A DNA stretch of 64,000 nt from Gloeocapsopsis sp. IPPAS B-1203 (GTDB taxonomy: Bacteria > Cyanobacteriota > Cyanobacteriia > Cyanobacteriales > Chroococcidiopsidaceae). Shown here in pieces: positions 17,260-26,022 of this stretch (its first letter is position 1; the number at the start of each line of letters is the position of its first letter). A model generated the notes under the pieces. The model was given only the letters and a program-made list of their open reading frames with translations. It was not told where the DNA came from and did no database searches. The stretch spans positions 339,212 through 403,211 of the forward strand of contig NZ_PEIG01000004.1 of assembly GCF_002749975.1 (NCBI RefSeq), read 5' to 3'. Both the position numbers and the translations under genes were made by a program.

Positions 17260-17661
17260 CTAAAGATTAATTGAAATAGCTTCTACTGGGCAGGTAGGGA
17301 TACACTGTTCGCAGACAATACAGCGCGATCGCGTAAATGACAGGCGATAATCAGGATCGAGGGTTAAAGCTTCAGTCGGACAAACACCCGTACACAAGCC
17401 ACAATCAACACAAATATCTTGATTAATCGCAATTTCTGCTACACTTTGCGAAACAGTAATATGAAGCGATCGCATCCATTCAATTGCCGCATCTAGTTGA
17501 TCGATATCGCCAGATAGTTCCACAACGAGTTTACCGATTTGATTGGGGGCAACTTGCGCACGAATGATATTCGCGGCAACATTAAATTCTTTTGCCAGGC
17601 GATAAGTTACTGGCATTTGCACCGCACGTTTAGGAAAGGTAAGAGTAACTCGCTTTTTCAC
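17260..17661 (-). CDS. NIL-domain protein with two [4Fe-4S] ferredoxin clusters
   Basis: A 133-residue protein. Residues 1 to about 75 form an NIL domain (VTLTFPKRAVQMPVTYRLA and GKLVVELSG), known as a ligand-binding module of methionine transporters. The C-terminal part holds two 4Fe-4S motifs, CVDCGLCTGVCP and CIVCEQCIPTCP. This arrangement is widespread in cyanobacteria and plastid-related lineages and is thought to act in electron transfer or sulphur amino-acid metabolism, but its partner is unknown. It is divergent from txlA; the 130-base spacer should hold both promoters. Confidence 0.9.
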   Translation of the reverse strand: MKKRVTLTFPKRAVQMPVTYRLAKEFNVAANIIRAQVAPNQIGKLVVELSGDIDQLDAAIEWMRSLHITVSQSVAEIAINQDICVDCGLCTGVCPTEALTLDPDYRLSFTRSRCIVCEQCIPTCPVEAISINL

Positions 17662-17794
17662 AGTAATATTCTCTCTGCACTCGATGACTGCCCCTACCTC
17701 TAGTGTATTGAGAAAACAAAGGAAGGCTAGAGGTTCGTGCCGATTCAGTTACACTAAGTAATACTAGGGCTGGACAAGTTTTAATCGAAACGTT

Positions 17795-18364
17795 ATGAGT
17801 GTGACACCGGAAGCAAATACTGGCAAGCGCGTTAGAAATTTTTTGATTGTCTTGGTTGCGATCGCGCTGAGCGTTGCATTAGTTTTAGGCTTGAGAAACC
17901 AAACGAGTGCAGTTTCGTTGACGCACTTAGATGAGGAATCTGTTCCACTTGAAGTGGCACTGACTAATGGCAAACCATCGCTCATGGAATTTTATGCTAA
18001 CTGGTGTACTAGTTGCCAAGCAATGGCACCAGATATGGCACAGTTAAAGCAAGAATATGGCGAATCGGTGAATTTTGTCATGCTCAATGTCGATAACAGC
18101 AAGTGGTTGCCAGAAATTCTCAATTATCGGGTTGACGGAATTCCCCATTTTGTGTTTTTGAACAAAGAGGGTAAAGCGATCGCACAAAGCATTGGCGAAC
18201 AACCTCGTATGATTATGGCAACAAATTTAGATGCTTTAGTTGCAAACTCACCCCTACCTTATGCCCAAAGTAGTAGCGGTCAAGTTTCCAAGTTTACAGC
18301 ACCTGTAGCACCTGCTGATAATGCAGACGATCCGCGACTTCATAGTAGTCAAGTAGTCAATTAA
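17795..18364 (+). CDS. txlA: membrane-anchored thioredoxin-like protein (TxlA/HCF164 type)
   Basis: A 189-residue protein with one N-terminal membrane anchor (NFLIVLVAIALSVALVLGL, about residues 15-33) and a lumen- or periplasm-facing thioredoxin domain. The redox site is WCTSC in MEFYANWCTSCQAM; the cis-Pro is in DGIPHFVFL. TxlA and plant HCF164 pass reducing power across the thylakoid membrane for cytochrome maturation. The C-terminal 35 residues are Ser/Pro/Ala-rich and probably disordered. The hemolysin-like gene follows after 54 bases on the same strand and may be co-transcribed. Confidence 0.87.
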   Translation: MSVTPEANTGKRVRNFLIVLVAIALSVALVLGLRNQTSAVSLTHLDEESVPLEVALTNGKPSLMEFYANWCTSCQAMAPDMAQLKQEYGESVNFVMLNVDNSKWLPEILNYRVDGIPHFVFLNKEGKAIAQSIGEQPRMIMATNLDALVANSPLPYAQSSSGQVSKFTAPVAPADNADDPRLHSSQVVN

Positions 18365-18418
18365 AATATCTCAAACACTCTTGCAGGCTTCACATTGTCT
18401 GCAACAAATTTAAATAAT

Positions 18419-19480
18419 ATGATAACTCTGGCTATCATTGTCTTAATAATTCTTACTGGTTCAGCACTCTGCTCCGGTATAGAAACTGCATTACTATCAA
18501 TATCTACGATCAGGGTGCGTCAGTTAGCGCAGAACAAGATTCCTTCAGCGGTTGCACTGTTATCAATTAAAGAGAAGATTAGTCGTCCCATTGCAACGAT
18601 TGTTATTCTCAATAATATATTTAACATTGTTGGTAGCATTGTTATTGGTAGTGTTGCAACCAATGTTTTAGGAGATGCGTGGTTAGGTGTTTTCTCAGCA
18701 ATTCTTACCTTTCTTATTATCATTTTTGGTGAAATTGTTCCTAAAACTGTTGGTGAAAGATATGCTGAACAAATATCTTTACTAGCAGCAATACCTGTTA
18801 AAGGACTTACTTTTTTATTAAAGCCTATAGTTTGGATTGTTGAGAAAGCCACACAACCTTTTACGAAAGGAAAAAGAAGACCAACAACAAACGAAGCTGA
18901 AATTAAATTATTAGCAAATATTGGATATCAAGAAGGCATAATTGAAGATGATGAAGCCGAAATGATTCAGCGGGTTTTTCGGTTAAACGATCTCACAGCA
19001 GCCGATTTAATGACTCCACGAACCATTATCACGCATTTATCGGGAGACTTGACACTTGGAGAGTGTAAAAAAGAAATTATTGCTTCGCAACACACCCGAA
19101 TTATTGTAGTAGGGGAATCTATTGATCAAGTTTTGGGGTTTGCGCTTAAACAAAAATTGCTAGCAGCAATGGTAGAGGGAAATAATGACCAAAAGATTGC
19201 TAATCTTGCGCGTAAAGTACGCTTTGTTCCTGAAACAATTCGCGCTGATAAATTACTGAAAAACTTCCTTGAAGCCCGCGAACATTTAGTAGTTGTTGTT
19301 GATGAATATGGTAACGTTGCTGGAGTTGTCACTTTAGAAGATGTGCTAGAAGTCCTCACTGGAGAAATTGTAGATGAAACAGATCGAATTATCGATCTTC
19401 AAGAAATTGCTAGGAAAAAACGCGAGCGCATGTTGCAGTTTAAAATTTTTGGAAATAAATCTACGAAGAACAAACCTTAA
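18419..19480 (+). CDS. CNNM/CorC-type hemolysin family membrane protein
   Basis: A 353-residue protein from ATG 18419 (a TTG at 18395 would add eight residues). The first half is a DUF21/CNNM membrane domain with four hydrophobic segments and the signature CSGIETALLSIS. The second half is a CBS pair (LMTPRTIITHL and VVVVDEYGNVAGVVTLEDVLEVLTGEIVDE, quoted in parts). The C-terminal CorC_HlyC domain seen in longer members is absent and the protein ends with a basic tail. Family members are Mg2+ or cobalt exporters or have structural roles; the name hemolysin is historical. Confidence 0.88.
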   Translation: MITLAIIVLIILTGSALCSGIETALLSISTIRVRQLAQNKIPSAVALLSIKEKISRPIATIVILNNIFNIVGSIVIGSVATNVLGDAWLGVFSAILTFLIIIFGEIVPKTVGERYAEQISLLAAIPVKGLTFLLKPIVWIVEKATQPFTKGKRRPTTNEAEIKLLANIGYQEGIIEDDEAEMIQRVFRLNDLTAADLMTPRTIITHLSGDLTLGECKKEIIASQHTRIIVVGESIDQVLGFALKQKLLAAMVEGNNDQKIANLARKVRFVPETIRADKLLKNFLEAREHLVVVVDEYGNVAGVVTLEDVLEVLTGEIVDETDRIIDLQEIARKKRERMLQFKIFGNKSTKNKP

Positions 19481-19514
19481 GTTTTAATTATTGATTAATT
19501 TACAAACATAAAAA

Positions 19515-20103
19515 ATGATAACCATACTGCATCAGCAAATGTCACTAGAAGAGTTTCTCAAACTACCAGAAACTAAGCCTGCTAGTTGAGTTTGTTAATG
19601 GTCAGATTTATCAAAAACCAATGCCTCAAGGTAAACACTCGCGATTGCAACTCAAGCTGTGTGAAGCAGTAAATCAAGTAGCAGAAACAAAAAATAATGC
19701 TCTAGCATTTCCTGAATTGCGCTGTACTTTTGGCGGTAGATCGCTTGTTCCTGATGTTACTGTATTGACTTGGAATAGAATTCCTTTCGCTCAAGACGGG
19801 GAAGTTGAAAATATATTTGCATTACATCCCGATTGGACAATTGAAATTCTTTCTCCTGTTCGCGAAGCGTTGACGAAGTCAATTCAAAATGCTACCAAAG
19901 TTATTAGTAACATCCTGCATTGTTTAAGATATGGTACTCAATTAGGTTGGTTTATCGATCTAGAAAGTCGCTCTGTGCTAACTTTTTTCCCTGGGCAACA
20001 ACCAATAGAACTGACTAATGATGATAGATTACCAGTACCAGAATATATAAAATTAAACTTAAGTGTGAATCAAATGTTCAACTGGTTAAAAGCAGGCAGC
20101 TAA
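19515..20103 (+). pseudogene. Uma2-family endonuclease gene with a frameshift
   Basis: The gene starts at ATG 19515 (MITILHQQMSLEEFLKLPET, then KPAS) and stops at TGA within 30 codons. Moving one base restores EFVNGQIYQKPMPQGKHSRL, the normal continuation of Uma2, and the frame stays open to 20103. Uma2 proteins are PD-(D/E)XK-fold proteins greatly expanded in cyanobacteria; the core is visible in GGRSLVPDVTVL and WTIEILSP. After this core nine extra residues (VREALTKSI) come from the small repeat CGCGAAGCGTTGACGAAG inserted in frame. The shortened frame from ATG 19621 could still be translated but lacks the N-terminal strand. Confidence 0.85.
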
Positions 20104-20163
20104 ATTAGGAGTAATATCTGAAGACAAGTATATCATCTCCGGTTGAATAACCAAGCTATAATT

Positions 20164-20239
20164 GAGTGGCTAGTGGCTAGCGACTAGTTGCTAATCAATC
20201 AGAACTTTAATTGTAAGTAGTTAACCGGATTTGATATTA
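20164..20239. repeat. 75-bp dispersed repeat, right copy of an inverted pair
   Basis: Reads GAGTGGCTAGTGGCTAGCGA and ends TTGATATTA. It is the reverse complement of 16365-16439 with a few substitutions. It sits next to the 3' end of the small membrane protein gene at 20244. Confidence 0.85.
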
Positions 20240-20243
20240 ATCT

Positions 20244-20459
20244 TTACTTTTGCAAATCATCATACACAACTAATCGTGGATAAATTAATAAGAAAAATCC
20301 CATCCACGCTAGTACAGGAATAGCAACTAGACTTGTTAACCAAAAAGTCTTAAATAGAATCCAGCTACCAGCAATGAGTGTCACCCCAGTTAGCATGATA
20401 GACCAAGGTTGACACCACCAGGGTTTGTAGTTCCAGACACTGATAGGTTTTTGTGACAT
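20244..20459 (-). CDS. small conserved cyanobacterial membrane protein (DUF6737-like)
   Basis: A 71-residue protein with two membrane segments (SIMLTGVTLIAGSWILF and LVAIPVLAWMGFFLLIYP) after the conserved-looking VWNYKPWWCQPWSI motif. I recall this Trp-rich start from small uncharacterised cyanobacterial proteins; the DUF number is from memory. It ends in the short cytoplasmic tail RLVVYDDLQK. The position near thylakoid-related genes may be coincidental. Confidence 0.65.
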   Translation of the reverse strand: MSQKPISVWNYKPWWCQPWSIMLTGVTLIAGSWILFKTFWLTSLVAIPVLAWMGFFLLIYPRLVVYDDLQK

Positions 20460-20596
20460 TAAGGCGATCGCAACACGACTATTGCTTAGTTATATCATTT
20501 TGATGCAAAACTTCATATGCAATTGAGACTGATCTATAAGGATTATTGCAAAATTCTTTTGTAGTAACAACATGAACTAGTGCTTCACAAATCCTT

Positions 20597-21853
20597 ATGA
20601 CACAAGCCTTACACAATCTGACATTTGAAAACCCTTATCGTCCTTTGTGGTTGCGTGGGATAAACTGGGTAGGAGAAACTCTTAAGCAGAATGGCATTTC
20701 GTTAGTTAACCTTTCGGAAGAATCACTACTGACTGCTGCAAGGAGTAAAACAGCTTTATCTGATTGGGGTGATGAAAGTTTTCGGCTACCACTACGGATA
20801 CTACTGGAGTCTTTAGAAAAAGACGCTGAACTCAACTTATTTGGGCGCTATTTCATGCGCAAATCTTGTCTTCAACTGCTGATGAATCGATTACGCATTC
20901 AAGAAGATATCAAACGTTATCCTGAAATATTACAAGTACCGATCGCACGACCATTATTTATTTTAGGAATGCCAAGATCTGGTACTACGTTACTGCATAA
21001 TCTATTAACTCAAGATCCTACAAGTCGTTGGTTGCATCTATGGGAATTAGCAAGTCCTTCCCCGCCACCAGAGTACTGCAACCGCAACAGCGATCCTCGG
21101 ATTCAAAAGGTAGAGAAATTTGTTCAACAGTACAACACTTTAGCACCACAACTTGCTACAGTGCACAATCTTAATCCCAAAGGACCTGAAGAATGCAATG
21201 CTTTGTTTGGACATGAATTTACTAGCTTGATTTTTGAACTGCGGGCAAATGTGAAAAGTTATGTGAGTTGGATGGAAACCTATGATATGGTCAGAGCATA
21301 TCAATATTATCGGCAGCAGTTGCAACTTTTAGCATGGCACTATCCAGGCGATCATTGGGTACTCAAAGCACCTGCACATATATTTTACTTGGATGCACTG
21401 ATTAAAGTTTTTCCTGATGCTTGCATTGTGCAAACACACCGCGATCCTCTTAAAGTGCTTCCTTCGGTCTGCAGTTTAACTGCAATAGTTCGCGGAATTT
21501 ATAGCGATCGCATCGAACCAAAGCATTTAGGACACTACTGGAGCGATCGCATTGCTAAAGCTTTGGAAAGAGAAATGCAAGTCCGCGCTTCAGAAGCGCC
21601 TTCTCGTTTCTATGATGTAGATTACCACAACCTTGTGCAAGATCCTATCGGTACAGTACGTCAGATCTATACATATTTTGGTTATGATTTTCATCCCCAA
21701 ATGGCAGAAAACATCAAAACCTGGTTGGTACAAAATCCCCAGCATAAGCATGGAGTTCATCGGTACTCTTTAGAGCAGTTTGGGCTAGATCCTGAAAGGG
21801 CTAATAGTCGATTTGCAAAATACTGTGAAAAATTTAATGTTGTGCGCGAGTGA
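20597..21853 (+). CDS. sulfotransferase family protein (Stf-like)
   Basis: A 418-residue soluble protein with the PAPS-binding signature of the bacterial sulfotransferase family: FILGMPRSGTTLLHNLLTQD (5' phosphosulfate loop) and IVQTHRDPLKVLPSVCSL (3' phosphate site). It resembles the mycobacterial-type sulfotransferase_3 group, which sulfates glycolipids or other large hydrophobic substrates. The acceptor here is unknown. It differs clearly from the second sulfotransferase 500 bases downstream, so the two are not a simple duplication. It has its own upstream spacer after the divergent membrane protein gene. Confidence 0.85.
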   Translation: MTQALHNLTFENPYRPLWLRGINWVGETLKQNGISLVNLSEESLLTAARSKTALSDWGDESFRLPLRILLESLEKDAELNLFGRYFMRKSCLQLLMNRLRIQEDIKRYPEILQVPIARPLFILGMPRSGTTLLHNLLTQDPTSRWLHLWELASPSPPPEYCNRNSDPRIQKVEKFVQQYNTLAPQLATVHNLNPKGPEECNALFGHEFTSLIFELRANVKSYVSWMETYDMVRAYQYYRQQLQLLAWHYPGDHWVLKAPAHIFYLDALIKVFPDACIVQTHRDPLKVLPSVCSLTAIVRGIYSDRIEPKHLGHYWSDRIAKALEREMQVRASEAPSRFYDVDYHNLVQDPIGTVRQIYTYFGYDFHPQMAENIKTWLVQNPQHKHGVHRYSLEQFGLDPERANSRFAKYCEKFNVVRE

Positions 21854-22365
21854 GTTTACGAGCTACTACCTATACGCCTACGCTGCGACTCGAATTGTGC
21901 GCTCAAAACAGATACCCGAACGCTCTATCAAAAGAAAAACGGCTAAACTCCTCCAGTCACACGGGAGATCTACTAACCTCAATCCTCACTTACAATTTCA
22001 GCTTGCTTGCGCCCAGAGACAGTAGCGATCGCACTCATTTATTGCTGCTATTCTTGCACTACTCTAAGCTCAATTATTAATGATCTCACAAGTAAGTTAA
22101 GCTGCACTCTATTTTATAAATTGTAAAATTTTGTAGCTAACTGCGGAAATACCTACCTGTAATGTGTATGAACATATTATGTAGTTTGCCGAACTATATA
22201 CAGAAACTGTCTATATCACCCTAGATAGTCGTACTGAAAGAATAAATTGCAGACTCGTAAGATAGCTTCTAATGTAAGTGCTACACGAGAAAAGTCAATC
22301 TAAATACATTAGATCACTTCACATTCATCAATATATTTGTCAACAAATATCAAAGGGCGTTAACT
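21854..22365. other. spacer between two sulfotransferase genes
   Basis: About 510 bases without a gene that I can support. Small open frames between 21850 and 22080 have no recognisable protein character. The 3' part is AT-rich and probably holds the promoter of the downstream sulfotransferase; no clear repeat or terminator is visible. Confidence 0.5.
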
Positions 22366-23280
22366 ATGAGCCAAACTTTAGACGAATGGCCAAGAAAAGT
22401 ACGTGAGTTACATAACCATCATTTTGATTCCACAATTTGGAACGACTTCCAATTCCGAGACGATGACATTATCATTGCAAGCTACGGCAAATCAGGGACA
22501 ACCTGGTTACAGCAAATCGTTGCACAGCTAATTTGGCATGGTAAAGAAGACCTTGATCTAGCTGAGATGTCTCCCTGGTTGGATCTTCGCATACCACCTA
22601 AAGATATTAAGCTTCCTATAGTAGAAGCTCAAACCCACCGCCGATTTATTAAAACGCACTTACCAGTAGACGCTCTCGTCTTTTCACCTAAAGCTAAATA
22701 TCTTTACATTGCCCGTGACGGTCGCGATGTCGTTTGGAGCCTATACAACCACCATGCAAAAGCTAACGAAGCATGGTATGAGGCACTTAATGATACTCCT
22801 GGGCGAGTAGGTCCACCTATTGAACATCCACCTGAGTCAATCTTGACATATTTTCGAGATTGGCTTGAGCAAGATGGCTACCCTTTGTGGTCAATGTGGG
22901 AAAATGTCAAATCTTGGTGGGACATCCGCCATCTACCAAATGTCATGTTAGTTCACTATGCTGAGTTGAAACGAGACATGGCAGCTCAAATTCAGCAAAT
23001 AGCTGAGTTTTTTGATATTACGATCGATGAGTCTAATTGGTCAATGATTCTGGAACACTGTAGTTTCGACTATATGAAGCAACATGCATCAAAGATTGTG
23101 CCTCTTGCGGGAGTTTTTTGGGAGGGAGGTGCACAGACATTTATCTATAAAGGCACGAATAGAAGATGGAAGGATATCTTAACTGAAGAAGATATCGCCA
23201 AGTATGAAGAAACCGCGTTGCGTAATCTTGGGCAAGAATGTGCTCATTGGCTTGCTACGGGAGAGGTGATTCGCCCCTAA
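22366..23280 (+). CDS. aryl/alcohol-type sulfotransferase domain protein
   Basis: A 304-residue protein of the sulfotransfer_1 family, the group of cytosolic aryl and alcohol sulfotransferases. The PAPS loop is SYGKSGTTWLQQIVAQL near residue 45, the 3'-phosphate motif is IARDGRDVVWSLYNH, and the C-terminal KGTNRRWKDIL corresponds to the RKGxxGDWK region, with Arg-Arg in place of Gly-Asp. The conserved His after FIKTHLP is the likely catalytic base. Neighbouring genes do not reveal the acceptor, but a phenolic or sugar hydroxyl would suit the polysaccharide and aromatic genes elsewhere in the window. Confidence 0.85.
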   Translation: MSQTLDEWPRKVRELHNHHFDSTIWNDFQFRDDDIIIASYGKSGTTWLQQIVAQLIWHGKEDLDLAEMSPWLDLRIPPKDIKLPIVEAQTHRRFIKTHLPVDALVFSPKAKYLYIARDGRDVVWSLYNHHAKANEAWYEALNDTPGRVGPPIEHPPESILTYFRDWLEQDGYPLWSMWENVKSWWDIRHLPNVMLVHYAELKRDMAAQIQQIAEFFDITIDESNWSMILEHCSFDYMKQHASKIVPLAGVFWEGGAQTFIYKGTNRRWKDILTEEDIAKYEETALRNLGQECAHWLATGEVIRP

Positions 23281-23431
23281 ACAGAGTTTGTTGCAACACA
23301 ATCGCTAGAATTGCCGTTGTTAAACTAGACTACCTAGTGTTAATTACTTTCGGCGGACGCTAGGATTCATCGTTTTATTAGCAGCGATCGCCTTTAAACT
23401 ATCTTGGTCTTAAAATGATGAATCATGGTCG

Positions 23432-23536
23432 ATGAGTAAGCGGGTCATTGTAGTTGGGGCTGGGTTAACAGAACTGACGACTGCGAAACTGATATCCTAT
23501 GCGACTCAATTCAAATCAGAAGGACGATCCATCTGA
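23432..23536 (+). pseudogene. fragment of an FAD/NAD(P)-binding oxidoreductase N-terminus
   Basis: Thirty-four codons reading MSKRVIVVGAGLTELTTAKL, the beta-alpha start of a Rossmann-fold flavoprotein such as a phytoene-desaturase-like protein, with the last Gly of GxGxxG replaced by Glu. The similarity ends after about 23 residues and the frame stops at 23536, overlapping the SDR remnant in another frame. A deletion appears to have joined two genes. Confidence 0.7.
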
Positions 23537-23735
23537 GGTTGCCAAGCAAGGTTTTGAGGCACTAATGGCAGGTAAGGATGCAATTAGTGCAGGTTCAGTG
23601 ATGACGAAAATTCAAGGTAACGTAAGCAAGGTTTTACCTGATACCATCGCTGCTGAACAACACCGCCAACTGACTGAGCCAGGTTCGGCTGAGTCGCCTC
23701 TAAGAAAGTTGGAAGGCATCTGCGGTATATCTTAA
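23499..23735 (+). pseudogene. C-terminal remnant of a short-chain dehydrogenase
   Basis: About 65 residues with the look of an SDR C-terminus: DDPSEVAKQGFEALMAGKD, then SAGSVMTKIQGNVSKVLPDT and AAEQHRQLTEPGSA. No Rossmann core or catalytic YxxxK is present and there is no upstream remainder, so it is a remnant. It ends next to the convergent murG stop. Confidence 0.75.
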
Positions 23736-24796
23736 TGAACTAACTGTCTTACCAGCTTCGCCAACCTTTCAGCACTATCAAAAACTGCCATTTTTCCTGC
23801 AGCATCAGCCATTTTTTGCAAGTCTTCGGGTGAGTGCAATAACTCCAACACTTGAGTTTGCAACATAGCAGGAGTTAATTCTTTTTGGCGAAATACGATA
23901 GCAGCACCTGACGCAGCTAAGACTTGGGCATTGTAGAATTGATGATCTTCCGCAGCAGTTGGCAGTGGAATAAAAATCGCAGGTTTACGAGTAATCGCTA
24001 ACTCAGTGACAGTACCAGCCCCCGATCGCCCAATCGCTAAATTTGCTCTTTGCAGCAAACTTGCCACATTGTCGTAAAAAGGTAGCGGAAAATATTGCGG
24101 ATGGTGGAGACTTGCAACGTCAGGATCGTTGTTTCCTGTCAAATGTACAATCCACATACCAGCGTCAAACCATGCTGGCGCACACTGACGGATCAGTTGA
24201 TTGACTGCAACTGCACCCTGACTACCACCGACAACAACGATGAGAAAAACATTGTCGGGAATTGGCAGAGCGAGGGGAGGTACTTTCTCACTTAAAAACT
24301 GCGATCGCACAGGTGTACCAGTATAAATTGTTTGAATGCGTGGTAGATATTGGGCTGCAGGTTCAAATCCCAGTGCCACAGCAGTACAAAATGAGCTAAA
24401 AAAGCGCGTGACTTTGCCAGGAATCGCATTAGATTCGTGCAGAATGACAGGAATTCCCAGCGATCGCGCCGCCATAACAGCAGGGGCAGCGATGTACCCA
24501 CCTGTGGTAAAAACACCTTGAAATGAGCCTTGTTGCAGTAGCTGGCGGACTTGAAAAACCGAACTGGCAATTTTACTGAGATTGCGTAGCGTCCCAATTC
24601 CTAACCGTTCTTGAAATCCTGCGACCGAAATTTTGTGGAGTGGATATTGTGCAGGAACTAGCTGTGTTTCTAAGCGATCGGGAACACCCAACCACTCAAT
24701 CTCATAATCTGGTAATTGTTCAGCTAGTGCGATCGCTGGAAACAGATGTCCGCCAGTACCACTTGCCGCAATTAATAATTTTGTTGGTATTGCCAT
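23732..24796 (-). CDS. murG: UDP-GlcNAc:lipid-I N-acetylglucosaminyltransferase
   Basis: MurG adds GlcNAc to lipid I to form lipid II, the last cytoplasmic step of peptidoglycan synthesis, at the inner face of the plasma membrane. The 354-residue protein shows the GT-B signature AASGTGGHLFPAIALAEQL, the second loop TTGGYIAAPAVMAARSLGIP, VVGGSQGAVAVN and the C-terminal nucleotide-binding block AIGRSGAGTVTELAITRKP with PLPTAAEDHQFYNAQVLAASG. Length and motifs are normal. It stands alone and convergent with the SDR remnant. Confidence 0.96.
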   Translation of the reverse strand: MAIPTKLLIAASGTGGHLFPAIALAEQLPDYEIEWLGVPDRLETQLVPAQYPLHKISVAGFQERLGIGTLRNLSKIASSVFQVRQLLQQGSFQGVFTTGGYIAAPAVMAARSLGIPVILHESNAIPGKVTRFFSSFCTAVALGFEPAAQYLPRIQTIYTGTPVRSQFLSEKVPPLALPIPDNVFLIVVVGGSQGAVAVNQLIRQCAPAWFDAGMWIVHLTGNNDPDVASLHHPQYFPLPFYDNVASLLQRANLAIGRSGAGTVTELAITRKPAIFIPLPTAAEDHQFYNAQVLAASGAAIVFRQKELTPAMLQTQVLELLHSPEDLQKMADAAGKMAVFDSAERLAKLVRQLVH

Positions 24797-24878
24797 TGAG
24801 TTACAAAGTCAACGCCCAGGTTAGCTTAAGATTAAACAATTAACTGTTTTATAGTAATCAAATATCAAGCTATCACCG

Positions 24879-25748
24879 ATGCGTAACTTTATGTTTTTTT
24901 TAACCCCTTCCCGAAAGTTTCATCAACAAAATAAGTTGTCAGCTAGCAGTTGGGTAGCACTTTTACTGATGACACTCACCTTATCAGTACAACCACACCG
25001 CGTTCAAGCTCAAGCAACACCCGACGCGCCTCCTGCGTTAAAAAATCTCCTAGCACGTATTGATGCAGCTGCTAACGCACATAATGCCAATGCAGTCGTG
25101 CAATACTATGGAACAAACTTCACGCATTCTGACGGCTTGACGCAGCAAAGTATGGCGCAGTCTCTAAATCAACTTTGGCAAAGCTACCCACAATTAAGAT
25201 ACACAACACGCGTTGAATCGTGGAAGCCAGAAGGACGCGCGATTGTTGCTGAAACAATTACCAATATTAGCGGTAGTCAAGTACAAGACAATCGAAATTT
25301 AATGTTTAATGCGACGATTAGATCGCGACAGCGAATTGAGAATGAAAAAATTGTCCGCCAAGATATCTTATGGGAACGCAGTCAATTAAGAGCTGGAGCC
25401 AAGCCACCAACAATTGAGGTAAGATTGCCCCAACAAGTTAAAGCAGGACAACAGTTTAATTTTGATGCGATCGTCCAAGAGCCTCTTGGAGATGATTATC
25501 TTTTAGGAGCGGTGATTGAAGAACCTGTGCAATCAGCCAATTATCTGAATCCTGTGCCAGTTGAATTGGAATTACTTCCTGCTGGCGGTATTTTTAAACA
25601 AGGTCGCGCACCAGCTGCTGGAAGTCATCGTTGGATTTCTGCGATCGTCGTTCGGGGAGATGGTATGACTATGGTGACTCAACGACTGCAAGTTGTTGGT
25701 GCAAATGCTGCAAGTAATAATCAGTCAACAACTCAATCTGCAAGATAA
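24879..25748 (+). CDS. secreted NTF2-like domain protein
   Basis: A 289-residue exported protein. A signal peptide (hydrophobic core WVALLLMTLTLSV, likely cleavage after VQAQA) is followed by an NTF2/SnoaL-like domain (about 55-170; NLLARIDAAANAHNANAVVQ, FTHSDGLTQQ). A C-terminal beta-rich domain follows (about 175-275; PTIEVRLPQQVKAGQQFNFD). The Gln/Asn/Ser-rich tail is low complexity. Such proteins are common in cyanobacteria with unknown role. It is divergent from murG with an 80-base spacer and is the only plus-strand gene between 23.7 and 64 kb. Confidence 0.72.
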   Translation: MRNFMFFLTPSRKFHQQNKLSASSWVALLLMTLTLSVQPHRVQAQATPDAPPALKNLLARIDAAANAHNANAVVQYYGTNFTHSDGLTQQSMAQSLNQLWQSYPQLRYTTRVESWKPEGRAIVAETITNISGSQVQDNRNLMFNATIRSRQRIENEKIVRQDILWERSQLRAGAKPPTIEVRLPQQVKAGQQFNFDAIVQEPLGDDYLLGAVIEEPVQSANYLNPVPVELELLPAGGIFKQGRAPAAGSHRWISAIVVRGDGMTMVTQRLQVVGANAASNNQSTTQSAR

Positions 25749-25862
25749 AATTTACACCTTGCAGCAACGAGTGAAGTAAGAATTGCGTTGTAGGAGTTGA
25801 TTTAGTACTTTAACCATGACTGCAACGCATCTTTAAATATTATTATTTTTGGTTGAATAGTT

Positions 25863-26011
25863 TTGCATGAATTGTAGATGCCCTCTGACTAAAGTCAAGT
25901 TTATTCATGCAAAGTGTACTTTATTACACAAAGTAAAAGTTTTATCAATAATTCCACCAGGATGGAATTTATTTATTGAGTAGAGATTCATTCCTACTCG
26001 CATTCAGGCAA
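25863..26011. mobile_element. MITE-like multi-hairpin element (copy C, diverged)
   Basis: Ends TTGCATGAAT (25863-25872) and ATTCAGGCAA (26002-26011) are near-perfect inverted repeats. Internal order GTAGATGCCCT, AAGTGTACTTTATTACAC, AATTCCACCAGGATGGAATT matches the other copies, but with compensating changes that keep hairpins. It lies between the exported NTF2-like gene and the polysaccharide locus. Confidence 0.75.
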
Positions 26012-26022
26012 GATGGTGAAAC

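Noticed and set aside
21850..22080. A small protein of about 75 residues after the first sulfotransferase
   Set aside because: Two overlapping frames are open here, neither with a ribosome site or any recognisable sequence character.
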